Source of the DNA: Macrobrachium rosenbergii
Taxonomy: Eukaryota > Arthropoda > Malacostraca > Decapoda > Palaemonidae
Reading direction: 5' to 3'
Assembly (NCBI RefSeq): GCF_040412425.1
Contig: NC_089766.1
Location: 17,652,508 to 17,716,507 of the forward strand
DNA: 64,000 bases
The notes beneath the pieces were generated by a model. It saw only the letters and a list, made by a program, of their open reading frames with translations. It made no database searches and was not told the origin of the DNA. Position numbers and translations under genes: made by a program. This document shows positions 42,530 to 53,920 of this stretch, in pieces; positions within the stretch are counted from its first letter, which is position 1, and every line of letters begins with the position of its first letter.

Positions 42530-43026
42530 TCACATTCTAATGACTCTACAAGCATTTTGAAATAAATGATCATTTACCTTATAAAACCTAGTTTTAAACA
42601 AGAAAATTTTACTTGTGTAAGTAATTCCTTGCAATTGTGTTAATGCCACTTTTATCAGAAAATGCTGGAACAGGTACTCAGAAAATGAATGCCTAGGTAT
42701 CTTGTTGACTCTACAAGCATTTTGAAATAAAAGATCAGTGTACTTTCTGGAAACCAAACTAGTTTTAAATAATTATTTTAACAGGTGCAGAAAGTAATTC
42801 CTTGTAAACAGATGCCTCAAGATAAGTGGCCACTTTTATCAGAAAAATACTGGAACAGGTACCAGAAAATGAATTCAACTAAATGCTGGAACAGGTACCA
42901 GAAAATGAATGCAACTAAATGCTGAAACGGGTACCAGAAAATAATACAACTAAATGCTGGAAACAGGTACCAGAAAATGAATACAACTAAATGCTAGGAA
43001 CAGGTACCAGAAAATTAATACAACTA
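42530..43026. repeat. Nested tandem repeat (about 170-bp and 36-bp periods)
   Basis: Two diverged copies of a roughly 170-bp unit start with TGACTCTACAAGCATTTTGA (about 42539 and 42708). The second runs into about five copies of a 34-37-bp unit containing GGAACAGGTACCAGAAAAT (42847-43026). The short unit appears to come from the end of the long one. Confidence 0.85.
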
Positions 43027-44865
43027 TCTTGCACACAACTTACCATGCTGGAGTATAACTTCTTCCTCAAGCTTCTTTCTGCATCCTTCACGCCACTCTA
43101 GAGTTCCTGTTTGTTAGCAAATACCCAAAGGCACTTTGCTACGATGACAATATCTCTTGAGTCATCACCAAATCCCAGGTTCTCAGGAAGGCCTTAACTG
43201 AAAGAGAAAGAAAATATCATACACTTGCTTTAAACTCGATTCATGGAAAGACCAATGTTCTACAAACTATTTTTTTCCGAATTTTGGATATCAGGAGATG
43301 CTAAGAAACATATCTTCTGTGTAGTACAGCAAATTCAATTTGAATATTCTAAAAGGACACCATCTTTTGATATGTGAAATCATGTTATTTACTTGTGTCA
43401 TTATATACAGACTGAATTAACAGGGACCTTTGTCTTAAATCCTGTTTAAAAGTAATAATATAAGCCAGAGGACCCGTTCCATGCAAATTAAGGTATCAGG
43501 TTTTCTTAAACAGTGCTTTTGCATGAGCAATATAATGATAGATATTAATATTAAAACTAATGAACCAGTGAAGGAAGATCTACTCATTTCATGGGTTTTT
43601 GACAAAATATAACTGCATAGACAGTTCTTACAGTTGAATATATAATTATGGATTCCCTCCACCAAAAAAAGGCAAGATTCTATGGTAGCCTTTCTCATCT
43701 TGAAAAATAATTCCACTGACCTAAATGAGTCTTTTCTGAAAGAATATTCAAGATATCTTTACGTGTTTCAAGCAAGAAGACTGCATTAAGAGCCCAGAGT
43801 TACATATGATAAGGCGGCCCTTACTGTCCCTCTGAGGAAAAACACTGGATATGATAAATTCATTCCCTGTAAAAAAAAAAAATCTGCATTCTTGAAAACC
43901 CTGAAATATAACAGTTAGGTTAAAACCCTTCAACTTTTAACTTCCTCAAAGGAGGTCACTGAAGAAACCTCTATAAAACATCTTCCTTCCTGTTTCCCAT
44001 TTGGCCTCAGTATCTCAACTTCACTTTGTATCCTCATCACCACCAGAGGGTCCTGTTTCCAACCTCTTTCGCAGGAGGATGGCTCCTCTCCTTTCTCCAC
44101 TGGCGTCCCCCTTGTCTCGTCTCGTTAGGTTTAAGGTTCGTTGGGTTAGAAGTTAGTTACGTTAGATTATTACCTCTGGAGTAACTTGGGTGAGAAACAT
44201 AATGTGGGTGTAGGAAACATAGGATTGTTTTCAAGAAAATTCTATGGTTAGTTTTTAAGACATGGCGTCCTCTTTTTCAGGGAAGGTCCCAGTACTCATT
44301 TGCATCTCCGTCGTGAGGGGTTTCTCAATCCACAGTCAGTTGGCTGGACACATTGCCCAGTCACGAGAGATTACCAACCGCAAGATCTTGCATAGGTGGT
44401 CATCAAAATCAGAATCCGACCTGAAACATCTTTTTCTTCCGAGAGCAGTACATGAGAACAATGTAAGCAGGACTTTGGATGCTCATCGTTCAAATGCACT
44501 TGTGAATTGAGTGAATCTAGGCAATTGTTCTTAACATCGGGTGCCTGTAACCCCATGGGTCGAAACCTTAAACTGGGCACTGAAGAAGGTGAAGAGCCAG
44601 TGATCTAGAGAGTAAGCTAAAAAGAAAAATAAACTACTGTTGTCATGGATTTTATAATATAGGTGATATTAACGATGTACCTGAGAGCTGTCATTTGTAA
44701 TTTATTTTGTTATTTTCTCTATGCTTCCCCGTTTTACAGTGATGTGTATGATATATGATATTTTGATACTGATGGGACCCCAAAATAATGATCTTTTGTG
44801 AGATATGGAAATACTGTCATTCTGAATCTTTGTTATTATGAAAGTCGTAATTTTGTGGTCAGTAA

Positions 44866-44866
<1 letters not shown>
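43027..44866. other. No gene recognised
   Basis: No coding, RNA or mobile sequence could be identified. Confidence 0.5.

Positions 44867-44914
<48 letters not shown>
44867..44914. repeat. (TCTA)n microsatellite, 12 units
   Basis: Perfect tetranucleotide repeat. Confidence 0.97.
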
Positions 44915-44915
<1 letters not shown>

Positions 44916-46037
44916 TATCATACGGATCACGGCTTTGACAAATAATCTTCTATGCAATTTAATACAAAGCAAATTTAAAAAGAACTAAAGACTTTCCTAT
45001 TCTGCAGGAGCTACGATACTGACGAGAAAACACTGAAAGACAGAAAATATATATAAGAAGCACCTTATTTTGAAAAAGTACAAGGGCCCGCCAGAGAGAA
45101 TTATCCCTGTGGTGGGCTGTACAGAAAACCAAACAAAGTGAAACAACGTGAAACCACGAAACAAGATCAAACAGTAGCTTTCTTGCACACTTGGACAGAC
45201 TCTCCAGGTACGAGCAACTGTTACTATGCTCCACCATCCTCTTACTAAGAACTTGAGAATGTTCTCTTGACAACAGTCCTCCTAAGTCATTCGGTAGTAA
45301 GCGGACCATCAGCTAGTAAAAGCACCTGAACTGAAAGACTGTCTCGAGTTGAATTCAGGTGATATGAGGGGACCACTATCAAGGCAAAAACATTACGTAA
45401 CTTGTTCACAGCGTGTATTCAAATCAGTTAAGAGGCCACAAGGACGAGTACCGTAAGGAATGATTTATTATTCAACATAAGCAAATGAATATATACAGTG
45501 CGTCACCTCGCCAACTCTAATACATAAAATATAATCCCAAAAAAGACTGTTGAAGTAATCAACAACATGCGAAAGACTGTATCAGGCCTGATCACTCTAG
45601 ATAGAGAAGTCTCTGAAAAACTATTGAACTAAACTGTCCAACTTCTTGTCATTTCCAAAACAAAACCCAGAGATGGTAATGAAGCTCTGTCCAAAACATT
45701 TCTCGTTATAAAATCACACACATGGTCCAGTGGGAAATTATCAATCCCACACAAGGGAGGATGAAATGTTATACACAATATCCTTTCAACGCGTTTGTAC
45801 GTCTCTGTTGGTTAAGCAGAGGTCCTCAACAAGACTACTACAGCAGCTTGTTAACCTCCAGTGCATTATGGCCTTTTCTTCAATTCCAGGGTTTAAGGTC
45901 ATCCAATCTTAAACGCTGAATACTTCGTGGCTTACTTCCACGCCCCAGACAATTCGTTCCTGCTAATCGATTGTATGGACATATGCCGATATAAAATTGG
46001 TCCTGTGGTAACACAGAAACTTCAACCCAAATCTCAA
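44915..46037. other. No gene recognised
   Basis: Short chance frames on both strands, with no family resemblance. Confidence 0.5.

Positions 46038-46122
<85 letters not shown>
46038..46122. repeat. (ATT)n microsatellite, about 28 units
   Basis: Perfect trinucleotide run. It makes the false poly-Tyr and poly-Asn frames seen here. Confidence 0.97.
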
Positions 46123-46125
<3 letters not shown>

Positions 46126-46449
46126 AAGGTGAACCCTATTCCTGTGGAACAAGCCACCACAGGAGCCAATGACTTGAAATTCCAGCTTCCATCAAATACG
46201 GTGTTCATTTGAAAGAAGTAACGGAAGGTAAAGGGAAATATAGAAAGAGATCAGTCATGGGAAAATAGATAAATGAAAATTCAAGTAAAATACCAAGAGT
46301 ATCATAAAGAGAAAGGATGCTCTGTTCGTCTAATCCTCCTCGTTTTCCAATCAGAAACGTAGCAGATTTGGCAGGATGAGGATGAAGACCAGATGGAACG
46401 GCCGGGAAATACTGGAAATATTACATAGTAAAAGTAATGGAACACTGAA

Positions 46450-46490
46450 TAAATAAAATACAGAACTGGGTGGCAACTCTGGAAGGTGCA

Positions 46491-46539
<49 letters not shown>

Positions 46540-46614
46540 AGAGGAGAGAGAGAGAGTATAAATAAATAAAGATACAGACCAGATGGTCGCTCTGGAAGAA
46601 AGTGCACTCAGGAC

Positions 46615-46690
<76 letters not shown>

Positions 46691-46721
46691 AGGTGGCAAC
46701 TCTAGAAGAAGATGCATTCAG

Positions 46722-46760
<39 letters not shown>

Positions 46761-46906
46761 GCCAGAGGAGAGTGAGGAGAGAGGAGAGTTAAGTATGAAG
46801 GCTTCCGGCAGGTGTAATTGGTCGCTCCTGAAAATTTTAACAAGGAATGCAATCCAGACATTAACAGGTGCATTATAACTGAGAAACATATAGGCGTACA
46901 ATGTTT

Positions 46907-46967
<61 letters not shown>

Positions 46968-46970
46968 ACT
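46450..46970. repeat. Cluster of (GA)n tracts with repeated spacers
   Basis: (GA)n tracts at about 46494-46554, 46617-46689, 46723-46756 and 46910-46968. The spacers before the first three are related (GGTGGCAACTCTGGAAG, GATGGTCGCTCTGGAAG, GGTGGCAACTCTAGAAG, each followed by TGCACT- or TGCATT-like sequence), so spacer and microsatellite were duplicated together. Confidence 0.88.
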
Positions 46971-47553
46971 TCCTTCGGTAAACCAATTTTGGAACTAGGT
47001 AGGGGCTAGTTGACAGGTTTAGTTTGTGCATAATGCTTGATTCTTATTTGGCAGATATCTCTTCTCTGTCAGAGCTTCCATCACTAAAAAGTAACATATA
47101 ATTCCATTTGGGTATTTCATTCAGTTCTGAAATAAAACGGAGGCTCGATTCATTCATAAAATACTATACAGTAAAATTCTGTATTCTGCCAGCAAGACAC
47201 GCAGTTAACTACTTTTCTCTCCCTTCCTATTAAAAGTCTCCAGCAGCTACAATTTTGAAAATCCAGGCAGAGTAAAAATGGAAAAACTAAACGTACACAC
47301 CATGTAACTGGGATACAACTAGCTATCTTAATAGACTGTCCTGTTGACATCCACTGCTATGGACAGTAAATAAGTGGAAATAAATACAGAGGGAATAAAT
47401 AAAGGAAAAATAACAAGTAAAAAGATTTGCTAAAACGAGAGGCTGGAGTATGGATGGACGATCACGACAGTGAGAATGAGAGGAATTAAGATGTACACGA
47501 AAAGTCTAAACAGCGTCATGAAGAAACATTAATTGTGGGAACAGCCACCTTGA

Positions 47554-47557
<4 letters not shown>

Positions 47558-47631
<74 letters not shown>
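47558..47631. repeat. (GA)n microsatellite, about 37 units
   Basis: Perfect dinucleotide run. Confidence 0.97.
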
Positions 47632-47634
<3 letters not shown>

Positions 47635-47735
47635 TTAGTCATTCAATAAGTTCGTCTCGTCTTCTGTCTTACCCAAGCTTTTTAAATCCATCCAACTTCC
47701 TTCCGTGCAAGTGAAGGAAGGTGTGTACTTAGGGA

Positions 47736-47814
47736 GGGGAGGAGGAGGAGGAGGAGGAGGAGGAGGAGGAGGAGGAGGAGGAGGAGGAGGAGGAGGAGGA
47801 GGAGGAGGAGGGGA
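47736..47814. repeat. (GGA)n microsatellite, about 26 units
   Basis: Purine-only trinucleotide run followed by a further 50 bp of purine-rich DNA, which makes a 140-bp purine strand. Confidence 0.96.
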
Positions 47815-48432
47815 GGATGGAAGGGAGAAGGGAAGGTGAGGGGGAGGAAGATGGCAGGAGGAGAGAGGAATGGGTGGTATTTTTGAATGACAATATACAA
47901 CGTTCGTGCGCGCAAAAAAAAAAATGCGAATAGAATCCATTTTGATCTTAACACTTGACAATGTCCAATTCAGACACGCTCGTTCTGCAAGCAACGAACA
48001 GAACGCTAACTGTGACGCCGATATGATTTACCTTATGGTAGCTAGTTACTAAAATAAATATAAGCAAAAACATTGAAGAAGGAACGTTTATACAATATAC
48101 TTAATACAAATGTTTGCCATTACCTTCTTCAGAATAAATCTGGCTTTGAAATAATACGGTGTTCAACCCGTAACTAAACTATCCTTAAGACTTTAAACTT
48201 CATATTTCTCGGCATTACAACAAGCAAGTAAAAAAATGCGCCGAAGTTTCTTCGGACCAGTCGAGTTTTCTGTACAACTTATAATCAAGGCCACCGAAAA
48301 TTTATCTATCTTTCGGTGGTCTCAGTATAATCTACTATGAGCCTCGGCCTATGAAACTCTCGGCCGGCCGTGGTTGCCTGCGTTGTTGCGTTGCCAGAAG
48401 CACGATCATGGCTAACTTGCCTTAAATAAAAT
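47815..48432. other. No gene recognised
   Basis: Purine-rich start, then unassigned. 48230-48430 has the GC-rich word CTCGGCCGGCCGTGG and may belong to the hairpin repeat that follows. Confidence 0.4.
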
Positions 48433-48533
48433 AAAAACTACTGAGGCTAGAGGGCTGCAATGTGGTATGTTTGGCAACTGGAGGGTGGTTAGTCAACTTA
48501 CCAATTTGCAGCCCTCTAGCCTCAGTAGTTTTT
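48433..48533. repeat. Long hairpin: 28-bp perfect arms, about 40 bp with mismatches
   Basis: Left arm 48433-48460 and right arm 48506-48533 are exact reverse complements (the arm includes ACTACTGAGGCTAGAGGG). The pairing extends inward about 12 more bases with four mismatches, leaving a loop of about 20. A tail GACGGACAGACAAAGCC follows at 48596-48612. I believe this sequence is a dispersed repeat in decapods, but that is from memory. Confidence 0.88.
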
Positions 48534-48884
48534 AAGATTTGAGGGCGAACAGAAAAAGTGTAGACAAAAAATGAGTGAGAACAGAATAAGCTGCGGACGG
48601 ACAGACAAAGCCAGCACAATAGTTTTCTTGTCGGAAAACAAAAAAGTTTTATTGCATCAAAGATACAGTAAAGAGGCTTGGCCAGAATTTCAGTCGGGGG
48701 TTGAAGGGAGGAAGTTATAATTAAACAGCACGCAAATATTAATGTAATTTTTATTTCAATGAATCACTTGATATCTTTTTTTGGCATTGGCTTTTAATGA
48801 CAGAATATGGACTATTTTATTTGGCTATTTCATGGATTGTGGAATGTACTATAAATTTCCAGTTCCACTTACTGATTTTATAGA

Positions 48885-49195
48885 AGAACAGAAGAAGAAG
48901 AATATAGAATTTAGGCCAAAGTCCAGGCACTTGGACCTATGAGGTCATTCTGCGCTGAAACGGATATTGACAGTAAAAAGGTTTGAAAGGTGTAGCATGA
49001 CAGAAACCCTTGCAGTTGTTTATGAATCAATTATCAGGAGAGGGTGGAAAGTAAGATGGAAGAGAATATGATCAGAGGTACAGTAAAATGAATGACAGGG
49101 ACTGCAGCTAGGGGCTAAAGGACGCTTCTAAGTACCTTAAGTAATGCCTACACTGCACCGCATGAGGTGCACTGGACGACCCTACCCCTATGTGT
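48885..49195. repeat. Probable dispersed repeat
   Basis: The segment from AGAATTTAGGCCAAAGTCCA to the GCACCGCATGAGGTGCACTG palindrome (49155-49174) has the look of a repeat I associate with decapod genomic sequence. No frame and no terminal repeats are seen. Confidence 0.4.
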
Positions 49196-49509
49196 TATTG
49201 AATTTCATGACATAATTCAAGGATCAGAAAGGAGAAATGCTTTTAGTCGCCCCTCTCGAAATCTACAATACTCCTACCTGGGACATCATCGCGTTCATCA
49301 CTATACGCACCATCGCTGTGCAAGAGTTTGGATAATGCCCGTTTCCGGTCTGAACATTCCTACTCGATTTTTATTACGTCTTTCGAATCTTCGTAAATAA
49401 AAAAATATTCTATATACATAATTCTTGCAAACTAATATTTATCACAATAATAAACAAAATATATGTAAATAACTGAGGATTTTCTGGGTTTCAATTTTGT
49501 GCAATGCAC

Positions 49510-50250
49510 CAGGACATTTATGGACATTTGATCCCCAAGGGGCTAGTACTAAACACGGCAAAATACATTTGATCAGGGGCCCCAAAACATTTGGGGCTAA
49601 ACACGTTGAACATGGCAAAACATTTTGACCCAAAATACATTTGATTTACAGGGGCTAGTACTAAACATGGCGAAATACATTTGACCCCCAGGCAAATATG
49701 TTGCTAAGTACTAAACATGGCGAAATACATTTGATCCCAAAGGGCTAGCTACTACTAATTTGCACGGGCCAAAATACATTTGTCCCCAGATTTGATGGGC
49801 TAATACTAAACATGGCGAAATATATTTGATCCCCCCCATTTTGACCCCAGGGACTACTAAACACAGCAAAATACATTTTAAACACGTTGGAAAAATACAT
49901 TTGATCCCCCAGGCTAGTACTAAACATTTGATCCCCAGGGCATAGTTCATTTTTCTCCAGGAGCTGAACAGGAGGCCTCAGGGGCTAGAAATACATTTTG
50001 ATCCCCAGGGGCTAGTACTAAACATGGCAAAATACATTTGATCCTCCAGGAGTTAACAAGGCAAAATACATTTTCACCCCTGGGGCTAGTACTAAACATG
50101 GCAAAAATACATTTGATCCCCCAGGAGTTAACACGGCAAAATAAATTTAACCCCCCCAGGGTTAGTACTAAACACTGCAAATACATTTGATCCCAAGGGT
50201 CTAGTACTAAACATGGCAAAATACATTTGATTTCAGAGGCTAGTAATAAA
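49510..50250. repeat. About 40-bp minisatellite, some 18 degenerate copies
   Basis: Units carry GGCTAGTACTAAACATGG followed by AAAATACATTTGATCCCC in varying order and completeness. Length varies by indels and many units are partial. Confidence 0.93.
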
Positions 50251-50526
50251 CACCTCAAAACTGTGTAGATGAATCACTGTTTCACAGTGGTTATACTAGC
50301 CCTCATGTGGAATTGAGTTCGGACCGGAAACGAACTTTCATTGTAACTGTCCAAAAGGTTTACTAAGGAAACCTGTTACAACCGAGATCTTCGTTGTACC
50401 TTTCTGTCAAAAACTATGACAAAAACATTCAAAAATTTCAGACAAGGTACATTAACAACACCCATAATGGAATTACCATATATCCCGCCGTCCGTATATA
50501 ATGAACATTTTAGTATCTTCAACGAA

Positions 50527-50790
50527 GTCAGGAAAACAATATCGGTTTTCCTCACTCCAAGACCCAACTGTCGAGAATACAAAGGCTAATTTCCTTCATT
50601 CCAGAACATGTACAGTCAGGGAAAACAATATCAGTTCTCTTCACCCAAGACCCGACTGCCAGGAATACAAGGGTAATTTCCTTCATTCCAGAACGTACAG
50701 TCTGGGAAAAAATACATCAGGTTCTTCACCCAAGACCCGACTGCCAGGAATACAAGGCTAATTTCCAATTCATTCCAGAACACAGCCTGG
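50527..50790. repeat. Three tandem copies of an 85-90-bp unit
   Basis: Copies start at about 50527, 50616 and 50700 and share CAAGACCC, AGGAATACAAGG and TTCATTCCAGAAC. They differ by small indels. Confidence 0.9.
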
Positions 50791-52215
50791 GAGCCAGTAA
50801 TTATGTATTTTTCATAGCCATACCATCAATTGATATCGCATAATAGTCACTTCTTGTTAGGATAAATGAGGACCTATGAAAGTCCATATAGATATAAATA
50901 AAAAACCGGGGTTTTCATCCTAAAGGAAAAAACTGCCTAGTCACTCTGATCGGCCTCTTTCAGGAAATGTTACTCCATAAATCAATAATCATTTTCCTAT
51001 ATACGCAATATCACTGGAACTCAAGTCCAGTTTCTTTACTGGAAACTGGTCATTATATAATCTTTCCTCTAGATAGCTTTCAGCTGCGAACTTTATCAAT
51101 CTAGATTGAAACTGCGACCTCGCTCAGTACACAACAAAACGTACCTTTTTTCAGGGAAAAAAACTTGGAAAAATCCACAGATACAAATTGAGAAATCCAG
51201 AACGGACGAAAACAAAGTCACAAGTCAACACTGCACTGGTTTTCCAGTCCACTGCTGAAGTTCCTTTCAGCTGCCTTTAACAGCATTTTTGACCAATCAG
51301 AACTGTCCGTGATACTCCTTGTCAAAATAAGAGGAGGAACCGACACTCTGATTGGCTGAATTACAGAGGCTTATTTCCAACTAGTTACGTCACTGTACTA
51401 ACAACATATCATGGAAAACGTGTAAAAATTCAATACACTGGAGCTTTAATATACAAAGCTGTTAAAAGACACGTTTAATTTCATACCTGATGCTTGACTG
51501 AATCAGTACCTCAATTAAGATGGTCAGTTTTACCCGAAGAGTGGGCAAGTGCACTTCAAGCACTTAATTACATTTCAATACTCAAGACCACGACACAGAG
51601 GCAATGGATTAGCTCAATGTTGTATTCCTATGCACACAAAATTTTTTACATCCTATCTGTCGAGTTCACATATACGGCGAAATAAGGCAAGATTAAAAAA
51701 TTCAATTTCAAGTCCCTTTACCTGGGTTACCTGCTCAATCTGAACGGTACCAGAACCACTACCATTATTTTTGGCAATCAAACAGAGATGGCCAATCGTT
51801 ATATTCTTGAGGGGAAGTTAGTTTGACACATACTCCTTCAAGAGTCTGATTATATCTAATACAGTCGCAACGAATCATAGGCGAGGCACTGAATAGCCAT
51901 AGGTAATGAATGGAAATATATATGTCAAACCCTGACGGTTTTTTCTTCGGTAAATATCTGAACAAATCTTGAGAATATGATCAGATGACAGGTACTGTGC
52001 CAAGCCATGCTGTCACTGAAAACCCTGCAGTCTAATGTTTAGCGGCACAATATCTAGGTCATCATCCCCAAGAAGACAGAGGATATGTCACTATAAGACC
52101 AATTAGACGATGTAATGGGCCTTTGTAGAAATACAGGCAATAGTGAGGTCTTCTACTCTCCACGGAGGAGATCCTCCAGGATTAGCTAAGATGGGAGATC
52201 GCCTATACAGAATAG

Positions 52216-52218
<3 letters not shown>
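50791..52218. other. No gene recognised; promoter-like patch at 51290-51395
   Basis: Mostly unassigned. The patch has CCAATC at 51292, ATTGG at about 51351 and TTACGTCAC (CRE-like) at about 51385. No transcript evidence is available. Confidence 0.35.
51290..51395. promoter_or_regulatory. Possible promoter: two CCAAT boxes and a CRE-like site
   Basis: GACCAATCAG and GATTGGCTG lie 58 bp apart in opposite orientation, and GTTACGTCACTG follows 30 bp on. Such sites also occur by chance. If real, this could be the promoter of the minus-strand SLC22 gene, whose first exon is not located, or of a gene off the right side. Confidence 0.25.
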
Positions 52219-52278
<60 letters not shown>

Positions 52279-52353
52279 TGTTCATGTGTCATGGGATTTC
52301 TTGTCTGTCGACCAAAAGACAAGACATCTTTGGGCATTCAAACAACAGAGACA

Positions 52354-52414
<61 letters not shown>

Positions 52415-52458
52415 AGTCCTCTGTTGACCCAAAGACGAGAAATCCCATGAGCATAAAC

Positions 52459-52513
<55 letters not shown>

Positions 52514-52660
52514 TAGTCACTCAGTCGACCCAAAGGCGAGATATCCCATGAGAAAAAAACAAGAGCATATAAACAGAGAGAGAGAGGAGAGAGAGAGAGA
52601 GATATCCCATAAGAGAGAGAGAGAGATAGAGAGAGAGCAAGAGAGAGAGAGAAAGAATTC
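52200..52660. repeat. Microsatellite cluster with inverted and direct spacers
   Basis: (CT)n at 52219-52268, then (GA)n at 52358-52412, 52463-52508 and 52576-52655. The spacers are copies of one unit: two direct (GTTGACCCAAAGACGAGAAA and GTCGACCCAAAGGCGAGATA, each followed by TCCCATGAG), and the first contains the same sequence inverted (CATGGGATTTCTTGTCTGTC). Confidence 0.88.
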
Positions 52661-53831
52661 CAAGATTCCAAAGAACAGGGTGCTCATTTAAAGACTGGTA
52701 TTGGGCAACACAAAGGAAAGAGATCTGTAAATAAAAAAGAAGAAAATAAACTAAAAATTATGACATAAATAGACAAAAATATGAGTAAATCTTGAAAACT
52801 GTTCTCGTAACTGTAAAATTTCAACCTGAATAAAAATGCACACAGGAAGATATAATAATAAGTTTTCTGTAAACACTGTATTTAAATACATTGCTATTTC
52901 TATGTATTGAGTAATTTGCAGTCCCCATACCAGCTGAATTAACGTTCGTTTACGAAAATAACAGGGTTCACCAAACTATTGATGCCATGTGGATGGGACA
53001 AGGAAGCAATTGCAAGCAACTAGGCTCCTCAAGGGGCAACAGGCTGTCGTCTTGATGAGTGATAGTTGGAACCAAGACCCTGGTTCAAGACAGTTCGGGT
53101 GACTCGGTCTCAAGCTTCCTGCAGAGTACTACTCGTAAAACTGGAAGAAAGCTCCATGTTCTTCTTCCAGAAATGAGAGATTTTTAATGTTGATGCAACT
53201 ATCCCAAACTAATTTAGGAACAAGTAAACAGAAATGGCAGCAGACTCTTTTGTTCTAAACAAGTATCCAATAAGGCGATTACTGTAACAAACCTTCTTCA
53301 TGTTTAATTTTGCAGAGTCCTTTAAAGACAAACCTTTAATTTTCTTTGGTGTTCTTCCGTTGCCTATTTTTGAAGAGGCCAGTTTTTGTATAACAGTATT
53401 GTTTCCCTGGTACCTGAGTTTTCCTCAGTGTCAATTTATTTATGAAGTATTTTCTAACAAACTACAGACTGCTTATTTTAGAAAGAGTAAAAAAATTCAG
53501 GTCTTTAAAACATTTTTCCCTCGCGAAAAATCAAATGCCTGGATAAAAGAATAAAGGCTTTACGCAAGAATGAAAAAGGCAATTTTGATTTTATATATCA
53601 TTCCTAGACGCTTTACGATAATTGGAACTGGCTAGTTTGTGATTTTTCATTTTGAAAGGACACCTAAGAAAGTCAGTTTAATTTTCTGGACCTGTTTCCG
53701 TTATAAACTTTGTTTTTCTGCTTGTTTTTAAACTATTTATGGAATTTCTTTATCTGGTCCTGCTTTCAAAATCATAGAGAGTTGAGACGAACCTTTGGGT
53801 ATTCTCTGCGGCATTTTCTGCGTTTAAGAAG

Positions 53832-53835
<4 letters not shown>
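52661..53835. other. No gene recognised
   Basis: AT-rich, no family resemblance. Confidence 0.5.

Positions 53836-53872
<37 letters not shown>
53836..53872. repeat. (ATT)n microsatellite, about 12 units, with a shorter run at 53900
   Basis: Perfect run, then a second short ATT tract at 53880-53920. Confidence 0.95.
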
Positions 53873-53874
<2 letters not shown>

Positions 53875-53920
53875 TATTTATTATTATTGCTTCAGCTGCA
53901 TTTATTATTATTATTATTAA

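Noticed and set aside
45880..46172. Frames with long poly-Asn and poly-Tyr
   Set aside because: They are translations of the (ATT)n microsatellite.
46421..47009. Ser-Leu and Arg-Glu repeat proteins
   Set aside because: Read-through of (GA)n tracts in both strands, with no flanking domain or splice support.
47635..47994. Poly-Pro and poly-Leu frames
   Set aside because: Read-through of the (GGA)n tract.
49510..50250. CRISPR-like repeat array
   Set aside because: The units are directly adjacent and degenerate, without spaced unique segments. The window is eukaryotic.
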